This document shows positions 27,885 through 36,833 of a stretch of DNA of 64,000 nt, piece by piece. The position numbers and the translations under genes are program-made. This stretch comes from Burkholderiales bacterium. Its GTDB lineage: Bacteria > Pseudomonadota > Gammaproteobacteria > Burkholderiales > Burkholderiaceae_C. The notes beneath the pieces are model-generated. The model was not told the DNA's origin. It did not search any database and worked only from the letters and a program-made list of their open reading frames with translations. Numbering within the stretch: position 1 is the first letter of the stretch; each line of letters starts with the position of its first letter. The stretch covers positions 25,621-89,620 of the forward strand of contig CANJJE010000014.1 of the NCBI GenBank assembly GCA_947474755.1, in the 5' to 3' direction.

Positions 27885-29558
27885 ATGGCCTCCGACCTCG
27901 ATATCGCGCAGCGCGCCACGATGCAGCGCATCACCCAGGTGGCCGAGCGCATCGGCATCCCCGAGGACGCACTCGAACCCTACGGACACTACAAGGCAAA
28001 GATCTCGCTGGAATACCTCGACAGCCTGAAGGGCCGCCACGACGGCAAGCTGATCCTGGTGACCGCCATCAGCCCGACACCGGCTGGTGAAGGCAAAACC
28101 ACCACCACCGTGGGCCTGGGCGATGCGTTGAACCGCATCGGCCGGAAAACCATGATCTGCCTGCGCGAGCCGTCGCTGGGCCCGGTGTTCGGCCTCAAGG
28201 GCGGCGCGACCGGCGGCGGTCATGCGCAGGTCGTGCCGATGGAAGACATCAACCTGCACTTCACCGGCGACTTCCATGCGGTTGCCGCAGCGCACAACCT
28301 GCTGTCGGCCCTGATCGATAACCATATCCACCGCGGCAACGAGCTGCGCATCGACCCGCAGCTGATCACCTGGAAGCGCGTGGTCGACATGAATGACCGC
28401 GCGCTGCGCAAGATCGTCGTCGGCATGGGTGGCTCGGCCAACGGTTTGCAGCGCGAAGACGGCTACGACATCGTCGTGGCGTCGGAGGTGATGGCGATCC
28501 TGTGCCTGGCGCTGTCGCGACACGACCTGAAGGAGCGCCTGGGCCGCATCATCATCGGCTACACCCAGGACGAACGGCGGCCGATCTACGCCCGCGACCT
28601 GAAAGCCCACGGCGCGATGGCCGTGCTGCTGAAGGACGCGGTCAAGCCGAACCTGGTGCAGACGCTGGAGAACAACCCGGCCATCATCCACGGCGGTCCG
28701 TTTGCCAACATCGCGCACGGCTGCAACTCGGTCACTGCCACCAAGGCGGGGCTGAAGCTGGCCGACTACGTGGTCACCGAGGCAGGATTCGGCGCCGACC
28801 TGGGTGCCGAGAAGTTCATCGACATCAAGTGCCGCATGGCCGGCCTGCACCCGGCAGCGGTGGCGCTGGTAGCCACGATCCGCGCCCTGAAGTTCCACGG
28901 CGGCGTGAAGAAGGAAGACCTGAATCAGGAGAATCTGGCCGCGCTCGACAAGGGCATCGTCAACATCGAGCGTCATCTGCGCAACATCACCGAGCACTAC
29001 GGCCTGCCGTGCGTGGTGTCGGTCAACCACTTCACGGCCGATACCGACGCCGAGATGGCGCTGCTGAAGGGCCGGATCGAAGCGCTTGGCGGCCGCTTCG
29101 TCGTCGCGCGCCACTGGGCCGAAGGTAGCCGGGGCGCTGAGGCTCTCGCACGAGCGGTGGTGGAACTGGCCGAGAACTTTCACGGTCGGCACCGCTTCGT
29201 CTACCCCGACAGCGACACGCTGCAGGCCAAGATCACCGCGGTCGCCACCCGGATCTACGGCGCCGGTGAAGTCACCTTTGCCGACGCCGCTCGCAAGCAG
29301 CTGGAAGCGTGGAACCCCGACTACGGGCACTTCCCGGTGTGCATGGCGAAGACGCAGATGTCGTTCTCGGCCGACCCGTCGGTGCGCGGCGCTCCGAGCG
29401 GCCACACGCTGAACGTGCGCGAGGTGCGGCTGGCCAATGGCGCCGGCTTTGTCGTCGCGATCTGCGGAGACATGATGACGATGCCAGGCCTGCCGGCTGT
29501 GCCGGCGGCCGAGCGCATCGACATCGATGACGAGGGGCGGGTCTCGGGGCTGTTTTGA
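27885..29558 (+). CDS. fhs: formate-tetrahydrofolate ligase
   Basis: Fhs (FtfL) makes 10-formyl-H4F from formate, H4F and ATP, the entry of formate-level carbon into the serine cycle. The 557-residue protein has the P-loop [18 protein letters not shown] near residue 65, the [19 protein letters not shown] segment and the [20 protein letters not shown] region. It completes, with MtdA and FchA, the H4F branch encoded here. The 200 bases to lemA show no gene or clear terminator. Confidence 0.96.
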   Translation: MASDLDIAQRATMQRITQVAERIGIPEDALEPYGHYKAKISLEYLDSLKGRHDGKLILVTAISPTPAGEGKTTTTVGLGDALNRIGRKTMICLREPSLGPVFGLKGGATGGGHAQVVPMEDINLHFTGDFHAVAAAHNLLSALIDNHIHRGNELRIDPQLITWKRVVDMNDRALRKIVVGMGGSANGLQREDGYDIVVASEVMAILCLALSRHDLKERLGRIIIGYTQDERRPIYARDLKAHGAMAVLLKDAVKPNLVQTLENNPAIIHGGPFANIAHGCNSVTATKAGLKLADYVVTEAGFGADLGAEKFIDIKCRMAGLHPAAVALVATIRALKFHGGVKKEDLNQENLAALDKGIVNIERHLRNITEHYGLPCVVSVNHFTADTDAEMALLKGRIEALGGRFVVARHWAEGSRGAEALARAVVELAENFHGRHRFVYPDSDTLQAKITAVATRIYGAGEVTFADAARKQLEAWNPDYGHFPVCMAKTQMSFSADPSVRGAPSGHTLNVREVRLANGAGFVVAICGDMMTMPGLPAVPAAERIDIDDEGRVSGLF

Positions 29559-29758
29559 GGGCGGCCGACTGCTGGGGGCCAGGACGGGCGAAACGCGCTG
29601 TCCAGCACACATGCCAGCGGCCATTGACGTGCAGGCTGCACGGATCGCCAGTTTCAATTCGAGCCGCCGATGCGTTGGCGCTTCGTCCGACAGGCAGACT
29701 ACCGGCGCGGCGCCGACAGCGTCTGCTTGCATTTCATCGCAGCACAAGGAGAACGATC

Positions 29759-30325
29759 TTGGGCATGGTTTTTTGGATCGCGCTGGCGATCCTGGTGGTG
29801 TACGGCGTGATCCTGTTCAACAGCCTGGTCAGCGTGAAGAACGCCGTGGCCAAGGCATGGGCCAACATCGATGTGCTGCTCAAGCAGCGCCACGATGAAC
29901 TGCCCAAGCTGGTGGACACCTGCAGGCAGTACATGCAGCACGAGCAGGTCACGCTGGAGAAGGTGATCCAGGCGCGCGCGCGGGTCGCCACTGCACGAGA
30001 GTCGCAGAACATCGGCGCCCTGGGTGCGGCCGAGGGTGCGCTGCGCAGTGGCCTGGGCAGCCTGTTTGCACTGGTCGAGTCCTACCCAGAGCTGAAGGCC
30101 AACGAGCAGTTCCTGCACCTCCAATCGCGCATCAGCGGCCTGGAGAACGCCATCGCCGACCGGCGTGAGTTCTACAACGAGAGCGTGAACATCAACAACG
30201 TCAGCATCGAGCAGTTCCCCGAGCTGCTGATCGCGAAGTGGTTCAAGTTCAAGCCCTTCGAGATGCTGCAGTTCGAGAGCGAAGAGCTGAAGGATGTCGA
30301 CATCGGGCTGCGCTTCACTGCCTGA
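29759..30325 (+). CDS. lemA: LemA family protein
   Basis: LemA proteins have an N-terminal membrane anchor and a helical domain facing outside; their role is poorly known. This 188-residue member has VFWIALAILVVYGVILFNS, then VKNAVAKAWANIDVLLKQRHDELPKLV, split here by a few variable residues, the family hallmark. AAGGAG at 29746-29751 sits 7 bases before TTG 29759 but 13 before ATG 29765, so the TTG is the likelier start. The EF-hand/GIDE gene follows after five bases, suggesting joint function. Confidence 0.88.
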   Translation: MGMVFWIALAILVVYGVILFNSLVSVKNAVAKAWANIDVLLKQRHDELPKLVDTCRQYMQHEQVTLEKVIQARARVATARESQNIGALGAAEGALRSGLGSLFALVESYPELKANEQFLHLQSRISGLENAIADRREFYNESVNINNVSIEQFPELLIAKWFKFKPFEMLQFESEELKDVDIGLRFTA

Positions 30326-30330
30326 CTGCC

Positions 30331-31254
30331 ATGCATCTGTCGGGGGTGATCGACGTGCCCCGCCTGGCCGGCCTGCGCGAGCGCCACGGCCACCAGCTGG
30401 CCCTCGTCGGCTATGCCGGGCTGGCGGGTTTCGGGCTTCAACTTGACGCGGCTTCGGGCAGGACGATCTGCCTGTGGCTGATCGCCGCCATCGGCTTGCT
30501 GGCCAGCGCCGCCAGCTACCGCCGAGCGCGCGCGATCGCCGACATCGCCACCTCACGCATCGGTTCTGCCGCTCAGGGATATGTGGAAGTGGTGGGGCAG
30601 GCCAAGGCTGATCCCAGCGAGCTGATCTTCACCCCGTACAGCCGGATCGCCTGCGTCTGGTACCGCTATCGCGCGTATTCGCGAGACGGTGACCGCGGGG
30701 AATGGCAGCAGATCGACAGCGGATCGAGCTTCACCACCTTCGAGATTTCCGATGGCACCGGTGCCTGCCGTGTCGACCCCGAGCACGCAGAAGTGATGGC
30801 GCCCGAGCGGCGGGTGAGCTATCGCGACGGCGACAAGCTGGTCGAGGAGATGCTGTTTGCCGGCAGCCAGATCTATGTGCTGGGCGAGTTCACGAGCGTG
30901 CGCGGCGACGGCGCGGCATTGAGCGTGAGCGCCGATGTCAGCGCGCTGCTCGGCAGCTGGAAAAAAGACCCGGTTCAACTGAAGAAGCGCTTCGACCTGG
31001 ACGGCAACGGCGAGATCGACACGCATGAGTGGGAACTGGCAAGGCGCCTGGCCACCAGAACGGTGGAAAAAGAGCACCGCGAGATACGCCAGCTCGACGA
31101 GCTGAACATCCTGCGCGTCCCCAGCGAAGGCCGCATGTTCCTGATCTCCACCCTGCCCCCGCAGAGGACGCGCAGGCGCTACCTGTGGTGGAGTGCATTG
31201 CACCTGGGGGTGGCGGTGATGACCTTGGGACTGCTGATCGGGTTGAAAGGCTGA
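30331..31254 (+). CDS. GIDE-domain-like membrane protein with an EF-hand
   Basis: This 307-residue protein has N-terminal hydrophobic segments (about residues 25-65), a cytosolic domain resembling the GIDE domain of bacterial E3-like membrane proteins (GYVEVVGQAKAD, then IACVWYRYRAYSRDG), a canonical EF-hand loop DLDGNGEIDTHE, and a C-terminal membrane segment (HLGVAVMTLGLLIGLKG). The EF-hand has all expected oxygen ligands, so calcium binding is likely. No RING cysteines are visible, so ligase activity is not implied. It is paired with lemA, a known association. Function unknown. Confidence 0.7.
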   Translation: MHLSGVIDVPRLAGLRERHGHQLALVGYAGLAGFGLQLDAASGRTICLWLIAAIGLLASAASYRRARAIADIATSRIGSAAQGYVEVVGQAKADPSELIFTPYSRIACVWYRYRAYSRDGDRGEWQQIDSGSSFTTFEISDGTGACRVDPEHAEVMAPERRVSYRDGDKLVEEMLFAGSQIYVLGEFTSVRGDGAALSVSADVSALLGSWKKDPVQLKKRFDLDGNGEIDTHEWELARRLATRTVEKEHREIRQLDELNILRVPSEGRMFLISTLPPQRTRRRYLWWSALHLGVAVMTLGLLIGLKG

Positions 31255-31308
31255 CCGCATCGCGCACGGCCCGCCCAGCGGGGCGCAACGGGTGTCCGAT
31301 CCTGGTCA

Positions 31309-31328
31309 GCGAGCCGCCAGAGGCTCGC
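31309..31328. other. hairpin between convergent GIDE gene and frmA
   Basis: GCGAGCC and GGCTCGC form a 7-base stem with a six-base loop in the 105-base gap between converging genes. There is no T run on either side, so it is at best a weak transcription barrier. Confidence 0.3.
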
Positions 31329-31359
31329 CACGGCTGGAGCAGCTTCCGACGCTTGTTCG

Positions 31360-32466
31360 TCAATACACGACGACCGAGCGGATGCTCTCGCCGCGCTCCA
31401 TCAGCTCGAAGCCGTGGTTGATGTCTTCGAGCTTGAGGATGTGCGTGATCAGCGGGTCGATGCTGAGCTTGCCTTCCATGTACCAGTCGACGATCCTGGG
31501 CACATCGGTGCGGCCGCGCGCGCCGCCAAAGGCGCTGCCCTCCCACTTGCGACCGGTGACGAGCTGGAAAGGCCGCGTCGAAATCTCCTGACCTGCCGCT
31601 GCCACGCCGATGATGATGCTGCGCCCCCAGCCCTTGTGGCAGCACTCCAGCGCCTGACGCATGGTGGTGGTGTTGCCGATGCATTCGAAGCTGTAGTCGG
31701 CACCGCCGTCGGTCAACTGCACGACGGCATCAACGACGTTGGGCACATCCTTGGGGTTGATGAAGTGCGTCATGCCGAACTGGCGCGCCATCGCCTCGCG
31801 CGCCGGGTTCAGGTCGATGCCGATGATCTTGTCGGCACCCACCATCTTCGCGCCCTGGATCACGTTCAGCCCGATGCCGCCCAGGCCGAACACCACCACG
31901 TTGGCGCCAGCCTCCACCCCGGCCGTGAAGATGACCGCGCCCACGCCGGTGGTGACGCCGCAGCCGATGTAGCAGACCTTGTCGAAAGGCGCGTCAGGGC
32001 GGATTTTGGCCAGCGCGATCTCGGGTGCCACGATGTGGTTGGCAAAGGTGCTGGTGCCCATGTAATGCAGGATCGGCTGCCCGTTCAGGCTGAAGCGGCT
32101 GCTGCCATCAGGCATCAGGCCCTTGCCCTGTGTGCCCCGGATCAGCTGGCACAGATTGGTCTTGCGGCTCAGGCAGAACTTGCACTGCCGGCACTCGGGC
32201 GTGTAAAGCGGAATGACGTGGTCTCCCGGCTTCAGGCTGGTGACGCCCGCGCCCACCTCCAGCACCACGCCCGCGCCTTCGTGGCCCAGGATGGCCGGGA
32301 ACAGGCCTTCAGGGTCGGCACCCGAGAGCGTGTAATGGTCGGTGTGGCAGATGCCTGTGGCCTTGATCTCCACCAGCACCTCGCCGGCGCGCGGGCCTTC
32401 GAGGTCGACGGTTTCGATGGTCAGCGGGGCGCCGGCCTTCCAGGCCACGGCTGCGCGGGTTTTCAT
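31360..32466 (-). CDS. frmA: S-(hydroxymethyl)glutathione dehydrogenase (class III ADH)
   Basis: FrmA oxidises the adduct of formaldehyde and glutathione, the main formaldehyde detoxification route, feeding formate to Fhs. The 368-residue zinc enzyme has ATGICHTDHYTLSG (catalytic Cys), GHEGAGVVLEVGAGV, the structural-zinc cysteines in CRQCKFCLSRKTNLC and the NAD motif FGLGGIGLNVI. AAGGA lies six bases before the ATG. No fghA (S-formylglutathione hydrolase) is beside it. Its nearness to the serine-cycle genes suggests a C1 role as well as defence. Confidence 0.94.
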   Translation of the reverse strand: MKTRAAVAWKAGAPLTIETVDLEGPRAGEVLVEIKATGICHTDHYTLSGADPEGLFPAILGHEGAGVVLEVGAGVTSLKPGDHVIPLYTPECRQCKFCLSRKTNLCQLIRGTQGKGLMPDGSSRFSLNGQPILHYMGTSTFANHIVAPEIALAKIRPDAPFDKVCYIGCGVTTGVGAVIFTAGVEAGANVVVFGLGGIGLNVIQGAKMVGADKIIGIDLNPAREAMARQFGMTHFINPKDVPNVVDAVVQLTDGGADYSFECIGNTTTMRQALECCHKGWGRSIIIGVAAAGQEISTRPFQLVTGRKWEGSAFGGARGRTDVPRIVDWYMEGKLSIDPLITHILKLEDINHGFELMERGESIRSVVVY

Positions 32467-32892
32467 GGAGGATCCTTCAGAGGGAAAGGCAACTGGCAGG
32501 CGAATCTACACGAGTGGCTCGCGCCCTTAGATCGCGTCAGCCACGCGTGCGTGCAGCGCGGCCTTCGGTGGCGCTTGAAGCCGGTCTCCCGCGGCAGGTG
32601 GATCGTGGCGATGCGGGAGTCGACCTGTCGCCGTCGCCACACCACGCAAGGGCGACGCTGGCCGCCACTCTTTCAATGAAACTACCAGCCACCAGCGGCA
32701 GTCGACTTCACTCTCGAACAGCGGATGCTGCCCCTCGAATGGAATCGTGCGAAATTTAATGTCACGCGAGCCCGGTCGCACCAGCGAGACCAGCCCCACG
32801 TGAATTTCAAGCGATGATCTCGTGCCGGTGGCCGCGCGGCGGGACACTTGCGTTTCACGGCGATGTAAGACTGCGTCCATAAGGGTCAAAAA
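32467..32892. other. non-coding gap between frmA and prsT
   Basis: This 426-base gap holds no convincing gene; the small frames on either strand lack motifs and good ribosome sites. From about 32690 rightwards the DNA becomes visibly richer in A and T, continuing into prsT. A weak -24/-12 element lies at 32837-32851. Confidence 0.5.
32837..32851 (+). promoter_or_regulatory. weak sigma-54-like element before prsT
   Basis: CGGCGG-N5-TTGC keeps the invariant GG and GC dinucleotides at the correct 12-base offset of a -24/-12 promoter but matches only half of the TGGCAC block. It lies about 40 bases before the prsT ATG. It is noted because a stronger site lies before the neighbouring PEP-CTERM gene. 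Confidence 0.3.
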
Positions 32893-35664
32893 ATGACTTT
32901 CACCAAACCGAAATCCTTACTGATTGCGATTATTTTTTCGGTGCTGGCCGCTGGATGCAGCAAGGAAACGCCGGAATCCCAAATCAAATCGGCCAAAGAT
33001 TATTTGAATAAAAACGACGACAAATCTGCGTTGATTCAGTTAAAGAATGTGCTGCAAAAAAATCCGGACATGGGCGAGGCCAGGTTCCTGCTGGGCACCG
33101 TTTTTTTGCAACAAGGTAACACAACCGCCGCCGAAATAGAGTTTCGAAAAGCGCTCGAAGACAAGCATCCAGAATATATTGTCATCCCTGAATTGGCGCA
33201 CACAATGCTTCTCTCGGGCCAAACGAAGAAGCTGGTCGAACAATATGGTTCAACCAATTTCAACAAGCCGGAAGCTGATTCAAATCTGCAAACGACTTTG
33301 GCCAATGCATATATAGACCTCAACAAGGCCGATTCAGCAGAAACGGCCTTGACCGCAGCGCTGTCTGCAAATCCTGAATATGCTCCCGCACTGATGATCA
33401 GGGCGCGTCAGAAATCGCTGAAAGATCCCGATGGCGGGCTTGCATTGGTTGAAGGAATACTGTCCAAAGCACCGACGAACTACGAAGCCTGGAAGCTCAA
33501 AGGCGACATACTTTTGCACGCCAAGGCCAAACCCGACGATGCGCTGATTGCCTTTCGAAAATCCATTGAAATCAGTCCGAAATTCCTGCCCAGCCATCTC
33601 GCCGCCTTGGCGACGCTGATGCAGCAAAACAAACTCGACGAAGCTTCGACTCAGCTTGATCAGCTAAAGAAAATCGCAGCCGGAAACCCTGAAACAAAAT
33701 TCGTCGAAGCTCAGATTGCCTATTTGAGAAAAGATTTCAAGCTTGCGAAGTCGCTGTCTGACGAATTGGTGAGATTGGCATCGAATAACACGCGCGTCCT
33801 GCAGCTGGCTGGAACTATCGAGTTTTTGACAGGCGAGTTCGCTCAAGCTGAAACCTATTTGACGCGCGCGATTCAAGCCGATCCTCAGAATGATTTTTCT
33901 CAAAGACTACTGATTTCGACCTATCTGCGATCAGGTCAAGCAGACAAGGCGCTAGCCTCCTTGAAGGAGTTGATGGCCAAGGGGCCGTTTGACCCGAAGG
34001 CTTATTCCCTGGCCGGCGAGGTGTATCTGCAGACCGGCGATGCCAAAGCCGCGGAGATCTATTTTTCAAAGGCTTTGCAGCCAGACCCCAGCAACGTTGA
34101 ACTGCAGACCGCGCTGGCTGTGAGCCGAATGGCGGGCGGTCAGAGCGATCTGGCCTTCAATCAACTGGAAAGCATTGCAGAGTCAAACAACGGCACTCAG
34201 GCCGATGTGGTCCTTATCCGGGCGCACATGCAGCGCAAGGAATTCGCCAAGGCTCTGGCTGCAGTGGCCAAGCTCGAAGCCAAGCAGCCGGACAAGCCAG
34301 ACGCGTCGACTCTGCGCGGCAGGATCCAATTGGCTCAAAACGACGTGCCAGCAGCGCGCAAGAGCTTCGAAAAAGCTTTGGCCATTGACCCCTCCTATTA
34401 CCCTGCCGCAGCGACACTGGCTGCACTGGATGTGGTGGACAAGAAACTGGGAGACGCAAGAAAAAGATTCGAGAGCGTTCTCGCAAAAAATCCGAAGAAC
34501 AAGCAGGCGATGCTGGGCTTGACCGAAGTTGCCGCGATGCAGGGGGCGGGCAAGGATGAACTGGCGGCGCTGCTGAAGAAGGCCATTGAAGCCAATCCTG
34601 GCGACGTCGGACCTCGTCTGCTGCTGACAGATCTGTATCTGAAGCACAACGACACCAATCTCGCCCTCGTCACCGCGCAAGGCGCCGTCAGTGCAATTCC
34701 AACAAGCATGGAATTGCTCGATGCGCTCGGCAGGGCTCAGCAGGCGTCGGGCGACTTGAATCAGGCGATTGCCACGTTCACGAAAGTGACCACGGAGCAG
34801 CCCCTGTCACCAAGCGCCCAATTGCGCCTCGCCGATGCCCACCATGCCAACAAGAATAACGAAACATCTGAACAAATAGTCCGCAAGGCACTCCAGATCA
34901 AGCCGGACTATTTGGAAGCCCAACGGGCTTTGATACTCCTGCAAATGCAAGCGAAAAAGTATCAGGACGCGATCCAGGTGGCGCGTTCTGTTCAAATTCA
35001 GCGACCGAAGGAAGAAGCAGGATTCGTTCTGGAAGGGGATATCGCCGCAGTCCGAAAAGATTTCGATGCCGCGGCTGCGGCATATCGGGCCGGTTTGGGG
35101 GCACGCCCGTCACCACTTGTCGCTGTCAAACTCCATTCCGTCCTCCAGGTTTCAGGCAAGGCAGCCGACGCAGATCGTTTTGCAACTGACTGGTTGAAAT
35201 CTGCGCCAAAAGATGTTGCGTTTTTATCGTACCTGGGTGACTCAGCCATTTCGCGCAAGGACTACGTATCTGCGCAGCGAAACTATTCGGCCGTTTTGCA
35301 AATTGAGCCAGATAATTCCGGCGCCCTGAATAATCTGGCATGGATAACGCTGCAGTTGAAAGGGCCTAACGCTCTGGTCTACGCTGAAAAAGCCAATTCG
35401 CTGTCGCCCAACCAGCCGTTTTTCATGGATACCCTGGCAAGCATCTTGTCGGCGACGGGTGAGCATGCGAAAGCCATCGAAATTCAGCGCAAGGCGCTGC
35501 AGATACAGCCCTCGAGCGATTTGCTGAAGCTGAACCTGGCCAAGATCTACATCGCTGCGGGCGACAAATCGAAGGCCAAAGATGAGCTCGAGGCCCTGAC
35601 CAAGCTTGACGCTCAGCGCCCTCACCACCTGGAAGCTGTCGAGCTCCTCAAGACGCTGCAGTAG
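32893..35664 (+). CDS. prsT: PEP-CTERM system TPR-repeat lipoprotein PrsT
   Basis: PrsT is a large tetratricopeptide-repeat lipoprotein found with the exosortase (XrtA)/PEP-CTERM surface-sorting system and exopolysaccharide genes; its exact role is unknown. The 923-residue product begins with a lipoprotein signal and lipobox VLAAGC (Cys22), then about 20 TPR units such as ALAIDPSYYPAAATLAALDV, down to the C-terminus. AAGGG lies just upstream of the ATG. The gene is AT-richer than its neighbours, with many AAA and AAT codons, hinting at different ancestry. Exosortase itself is not in the window. Confidence 0.85.
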   Translation: MTFTKPKSLLIAIIFSVLAAGCSKETPESQIKSAKDYLNKNDDKSALIQLKNVLQKNPDMGEARFLLGTVFLQQGNTTAAEIEFRKALEDKHPEYIVIPELAHTMLLSGQTKKLVEQYGSTNFNKPEADSNLQTTLANAYIDLNKADSAETALTAALSANPEYAPALMIRARQKSLKDPDGGLALVEGILSKAPTNYEAWKLKGDILLHAKAKPDDALIAFRKSIEISPKFLPSHLAALATLMQQNKLDEASTQLDQLKKIAAGNPETKFVEAQIAYLRKDFKLAKSLSDELVRLASNNTRVLQLAGTIEFLTGEFAQAETYLTRAIQADPQNDFSQRLLISTYLRSGQADKALASLKELMAKGPFDPKAYSLAGEVYLQTGDAKAAEIYFSKALQPDPSNVELQTALAVSRMAGGQSDLAFNQLESIAESNNGTQADVVLIRAHMQRKEFAKALAAVAKLEAKQPDKPDASTLRGRIQLAQNDVPAARKSFEKALAIDPSYYPAAATLAALDVVDKKLGDARKRFESVLAKNPKNKQAMLGLTEVAAMQGAGKDELAALLKKAIEANPGDVGPRLLLTDLYLKHNDTNLALVTAQGAVSAIPTSMELLDALGRAQQASGDLNQAIATFTKVTTEQPLSPSAQLRLADAHHANKNNETSEQIVRKALQIKPDYLEAQRALILLQMQAKKYQDAIQVARSVQIQRPKEEAGFVLEGDIAAVRKDFDAAAAAYRAGLGARPSPLVAVKLHSVLQVSGKAADADRFATDWLKSAPKDVAFLSYLGDSAISRKDYVSAQRNYSAVLQIEPDNSGALNNLAWITLQLKGPNALVYAEKANSLSPNQPFFMDTLASILSATGEHAKAIEIQRKALQIQPSSDLLKLNLAKIYIAAGDKSKAKDELEALTKLDAQRPHHLEAVELLKTLQ

Positions 35665-35805
35665 CGAAGACCAGAGCCCAGCGGCCCCGCCAACCCCAAG
35701 CACACGGCGTCGAAATTCTTTACAGTTTTGCCAGGCAGTCACACAGGCCGCCAAAGAAAATGAAAAATTCTCATGTAAATCAATGGCTTACGATTAATTC
35801 AACTT

Positions 35806-35822
35806 TGGGCACAGTGTTTGCT
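35806..35822 (+). promoter_or_regulatory. sigma-54 (-24/-12) promoter of the PEP-CTERM gene
   Basis: GGGCAC (35807-35812), five bases, then TTGCT (35818-35822) matches the RpoN consensus TGGCAC-N5-TTGCW in all but the first base, with the essential GG and GC at correct spacing. Transcription would start near 35833, about 70 bases before the ATG. PEP-CTERM genes are known targets of the PrsK/PrsR two-component system acting with RpoN. Confidence 0.7.
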
Positions 35823-35902
35823 TTATTGGATGCGTAGGATGTGCGGTGCGGCTTCTGTACATCCTGTCGGCCTCATGAACTTCATCCCCAAAGGAACCAC
35901 AT

Positions 35903-36742
35903 ATGTTTACCAAAACTTTGTTGTCCGCCGCTCTTGTCACCAGTTCGTTGCTCCTGACGAATCTGGCCTCGGCTGCGACCACTGTCACGTTCGCTCCTTC
36001 CGCGACCAATGGCGCTCAAGCGCTGGCCCTCAGCGCTGATGCAAATTTTCAAGCGGTGGGCTTCTCGTCCAATCTGTCCAGCGTTCTGACCATCGCCGGG
36101 AACTCTGGCGTGCAGAGCTTCAGCGAAACCGGAACGATTGACGTGACCAGCTTCATCAATAGCTCGAATGCGACCGTGGCTTCTGGTGTCTTCTCCAACT
36201 ACCGCATCCTTGGCAATTTCTCGCTTTCCGGTTTCGGTTCTTGGGCTGGCACCCAGTACAACGCGAGCCCGGCAGGCCTGAGCTTTGTCGTCAATCTGAT
36301 TGGTGATCCGGGCGCTCTCGGTGGCCCAACGATCAATCTGGGTTCAGCCACACTGGTTCCGGGTTCCTCCATTGCATTCGCCATTGCTTTCGGCAGTATC
36401 GCCCCCAACGCAGTCGGGTCTGCTCTCACCAGCCTCAGCGCCACACTGGATTTCACTCCAGGCCCTGGTACCAGCGGTGTCGGTGGTTTCTTCGTGGCTC
36501 CTGATCCTCTTAACCTGCTGATCGCCGTTGGCAATGCGGGCGGAAACACCATGAACACGGGTTACAAAGTGTCTTCTACTGGCGTAGTGACCATCACGAA
36601 CCCTATTACTGGCGCGAATCCGGGCACGGCGAATGCCACGTTTGCCCAGAAGGTGCCTGAGCCAGGTGCGTTGTCCCTGGCTGCTCTCGGATTGCTCGGT
36701 GCTGCCTATGCCAGCAAGCGCAAGAAAGTTGCTTCGGTTTAA
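35903..36742 (+). CDS. PEP-CTERM surface protein, PepA-like (flocculation-associated type)
   Basis: This 279-residue exported protein has a signal peptide (residues 1-24, cleavage after ASA), a Ser/Gly/Asn/Thr-rich beta-type body poor in charged residues, and a complete PEP-CTERM sorting signal: VPEP at 251, a hydrophobic stretch (LSLAALGLLGAAYA) and basic SKRKK. Exosortase would cleave the signal and leave the protein on the surface. The FFVAPDPLNLL motif and the layout resemble flocculation-associated PepA proteins, as I recall them. AAAGGAA precedes the ATG. It converges on the five-gene operon across a strong terminator. Confidence 0.82.
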   Translation: MFTKTLLSAALVTSSLLLTNLASAATTVTFAPSATNGAQALALSADANFQAVGFSSNLSSVLTIAGNSGVQSFSETGTIDVTSFINSSNATVASGVFSNYRILGNFSLSGFGSWAGTQYNASPAGLSFVVNLIGDPGALGGPTINLGSATLVPGSSIAFAIAFGSIAPNAVGSALTSLSATLDFTPGPGTSGVGGFFVAPDPLNLLIAVGNAGGNTMNTGYKVSSTGVVTITNPITGANPGTANATFAQKVPEPGALSLAALGLLGAAYASKRKKVASV

Positions 36743-36756
36743 GTTATTCGTCTGGT

Positions 36757-36787
36757 AAAAAAACGGGAGGCTTGCCTCCCGTTTTTT
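36757..36787. terminator. bidirectional intrinsic terminator
   Basis: ACGGGAGG (36763-36770) pairs perfectly with CCTCCCGT (36775-36782) over a four-base loop. It is flanked by seven A residues on the left and six T residues on the right, so it serves both the PEP-CTERM gene (plus) and the acyl-ligase operon (minus). Confidence 0.93.
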
Positions 36788-36833
36788 ATTTCAGAGCCGC
36801 AACCTGATGTGTTGCCGCAGGAAAAGATGAAGA

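Noticed and set aside
27858..29747. 629-codon open frame on the minus strand opposite fhs
   Set aside because: Antisense shadow of a well-identified gene; His/Arg/Gln-rich composition typical of such shadows.
32527..32889. 120-codon minus-strand frame in the frmA-prsT gap
   Set aside because: No domain, no ribosome site, and Arg/His-rich composition; not enough to call a gene.
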